From NCBI GenBank assembly GCA_964528575.1, contig CAZGTQ010000201.1:1-48438 (forward strand): 48,438 nt of DNA. The letters are read 5' to 3'. The stretch comes from CAZGTQ01 sp964528575. GTDB taxonomy: Bacteria; Planctomycetota; UBA1135; GCA-002686595. Made by a program: the position numbers and the translations under genes. This document shows positions 48,399 through 48,438 of this stretch, piece after piece (position 1 is the first letter of the stretch; the number at the start of each line of letters is the position of its first letter). The notes below the pieces were generated by a model that was not told the DNA's origin, did no database searches, and worked only from the letters and a program-made list of their open reading frames with translations.

Positions 48399-48438
48399 GC
48401 CGATACGGAGGCCGATACGGTGTCGCACACCTTGTTGT

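Overview
The window is very GC-rich chromosomal DNA with tightly packed genes, many GTG and TTG starts, and frequent 4-base stop/start overlaps. Several features point to a high-GC planctomycete-like bacterium: secreted proteins with EF-hand loops, carboxypeptidase-regulatory-like repeats, a large bEBP-type response regulator and an IscS-ThiI pair. That assignment is an inference from gene style; no rRNA is present to confirm it.

Layout. 11-4290: flippase-like membrane protein, SAM methyltransferase, DUF523 protein, DJ-1/PfpI protein and an exported TPR-type protein. 4505-5928: ECF-type sigma factor coupled to an exported helical-repeat protein. 6149-7623: UDP-glucose dehydrogenase, with a divergent tRNA-Val(UAC). 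7648-15627: secreted EF-hand/thioredoxin-like protein, then a coupled plus-strand set (SGNH-like protein, DUF2071, small unknown, PHP phosphoesterase), then a methyltransferase carrying a 15-bp minisatellite. 15893-22309: response regulator with AAA+ (sigma-54 activator type) domain, an IS1-like insertion sequence, a GT-C-like membrane protein and a degenerate sensor/receiver protein. 22493-29939: thiI and iscS, a toroid-fold exported protein and two regulatory-repeat surface proteins. 30301-30855: HD hydrolase.

30965-48398 is one long co-directional block of housekeeping genes: aroF, tpiA, two secG copies, pyrE, yicC, gmk, coaC, coaB, ftsK, a motorless ftsK paralog, rimO, pgsA, pgpA, a SpoIIE-type phosphatase, a MazG-like protein and priA. 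A good promoter (TTGACG, 18-base spacer, TATACT) precedes aroF. The block joins aromatic, pyrimidine, CoA and phospholipid synthesis with protein export, chromosome translocation and replication restart.

The two most unusual things are these. First, an IS1-like element (17885-19144) and two short non-autonomous relatives (about 22307-22495 and 30113-30303) share terminal inverted repeats and a subterminal hairpin at a fixed distance; five of their six ends touch a stop codon of a neighbouring gene. Second, directly after ftsK and overlapping it lies a protein with an FtsK-like 4-TM start and an FtsK-gamma-like winged helix at its end, but no motor domain, with a 73-residue almost purely acidic run in between.
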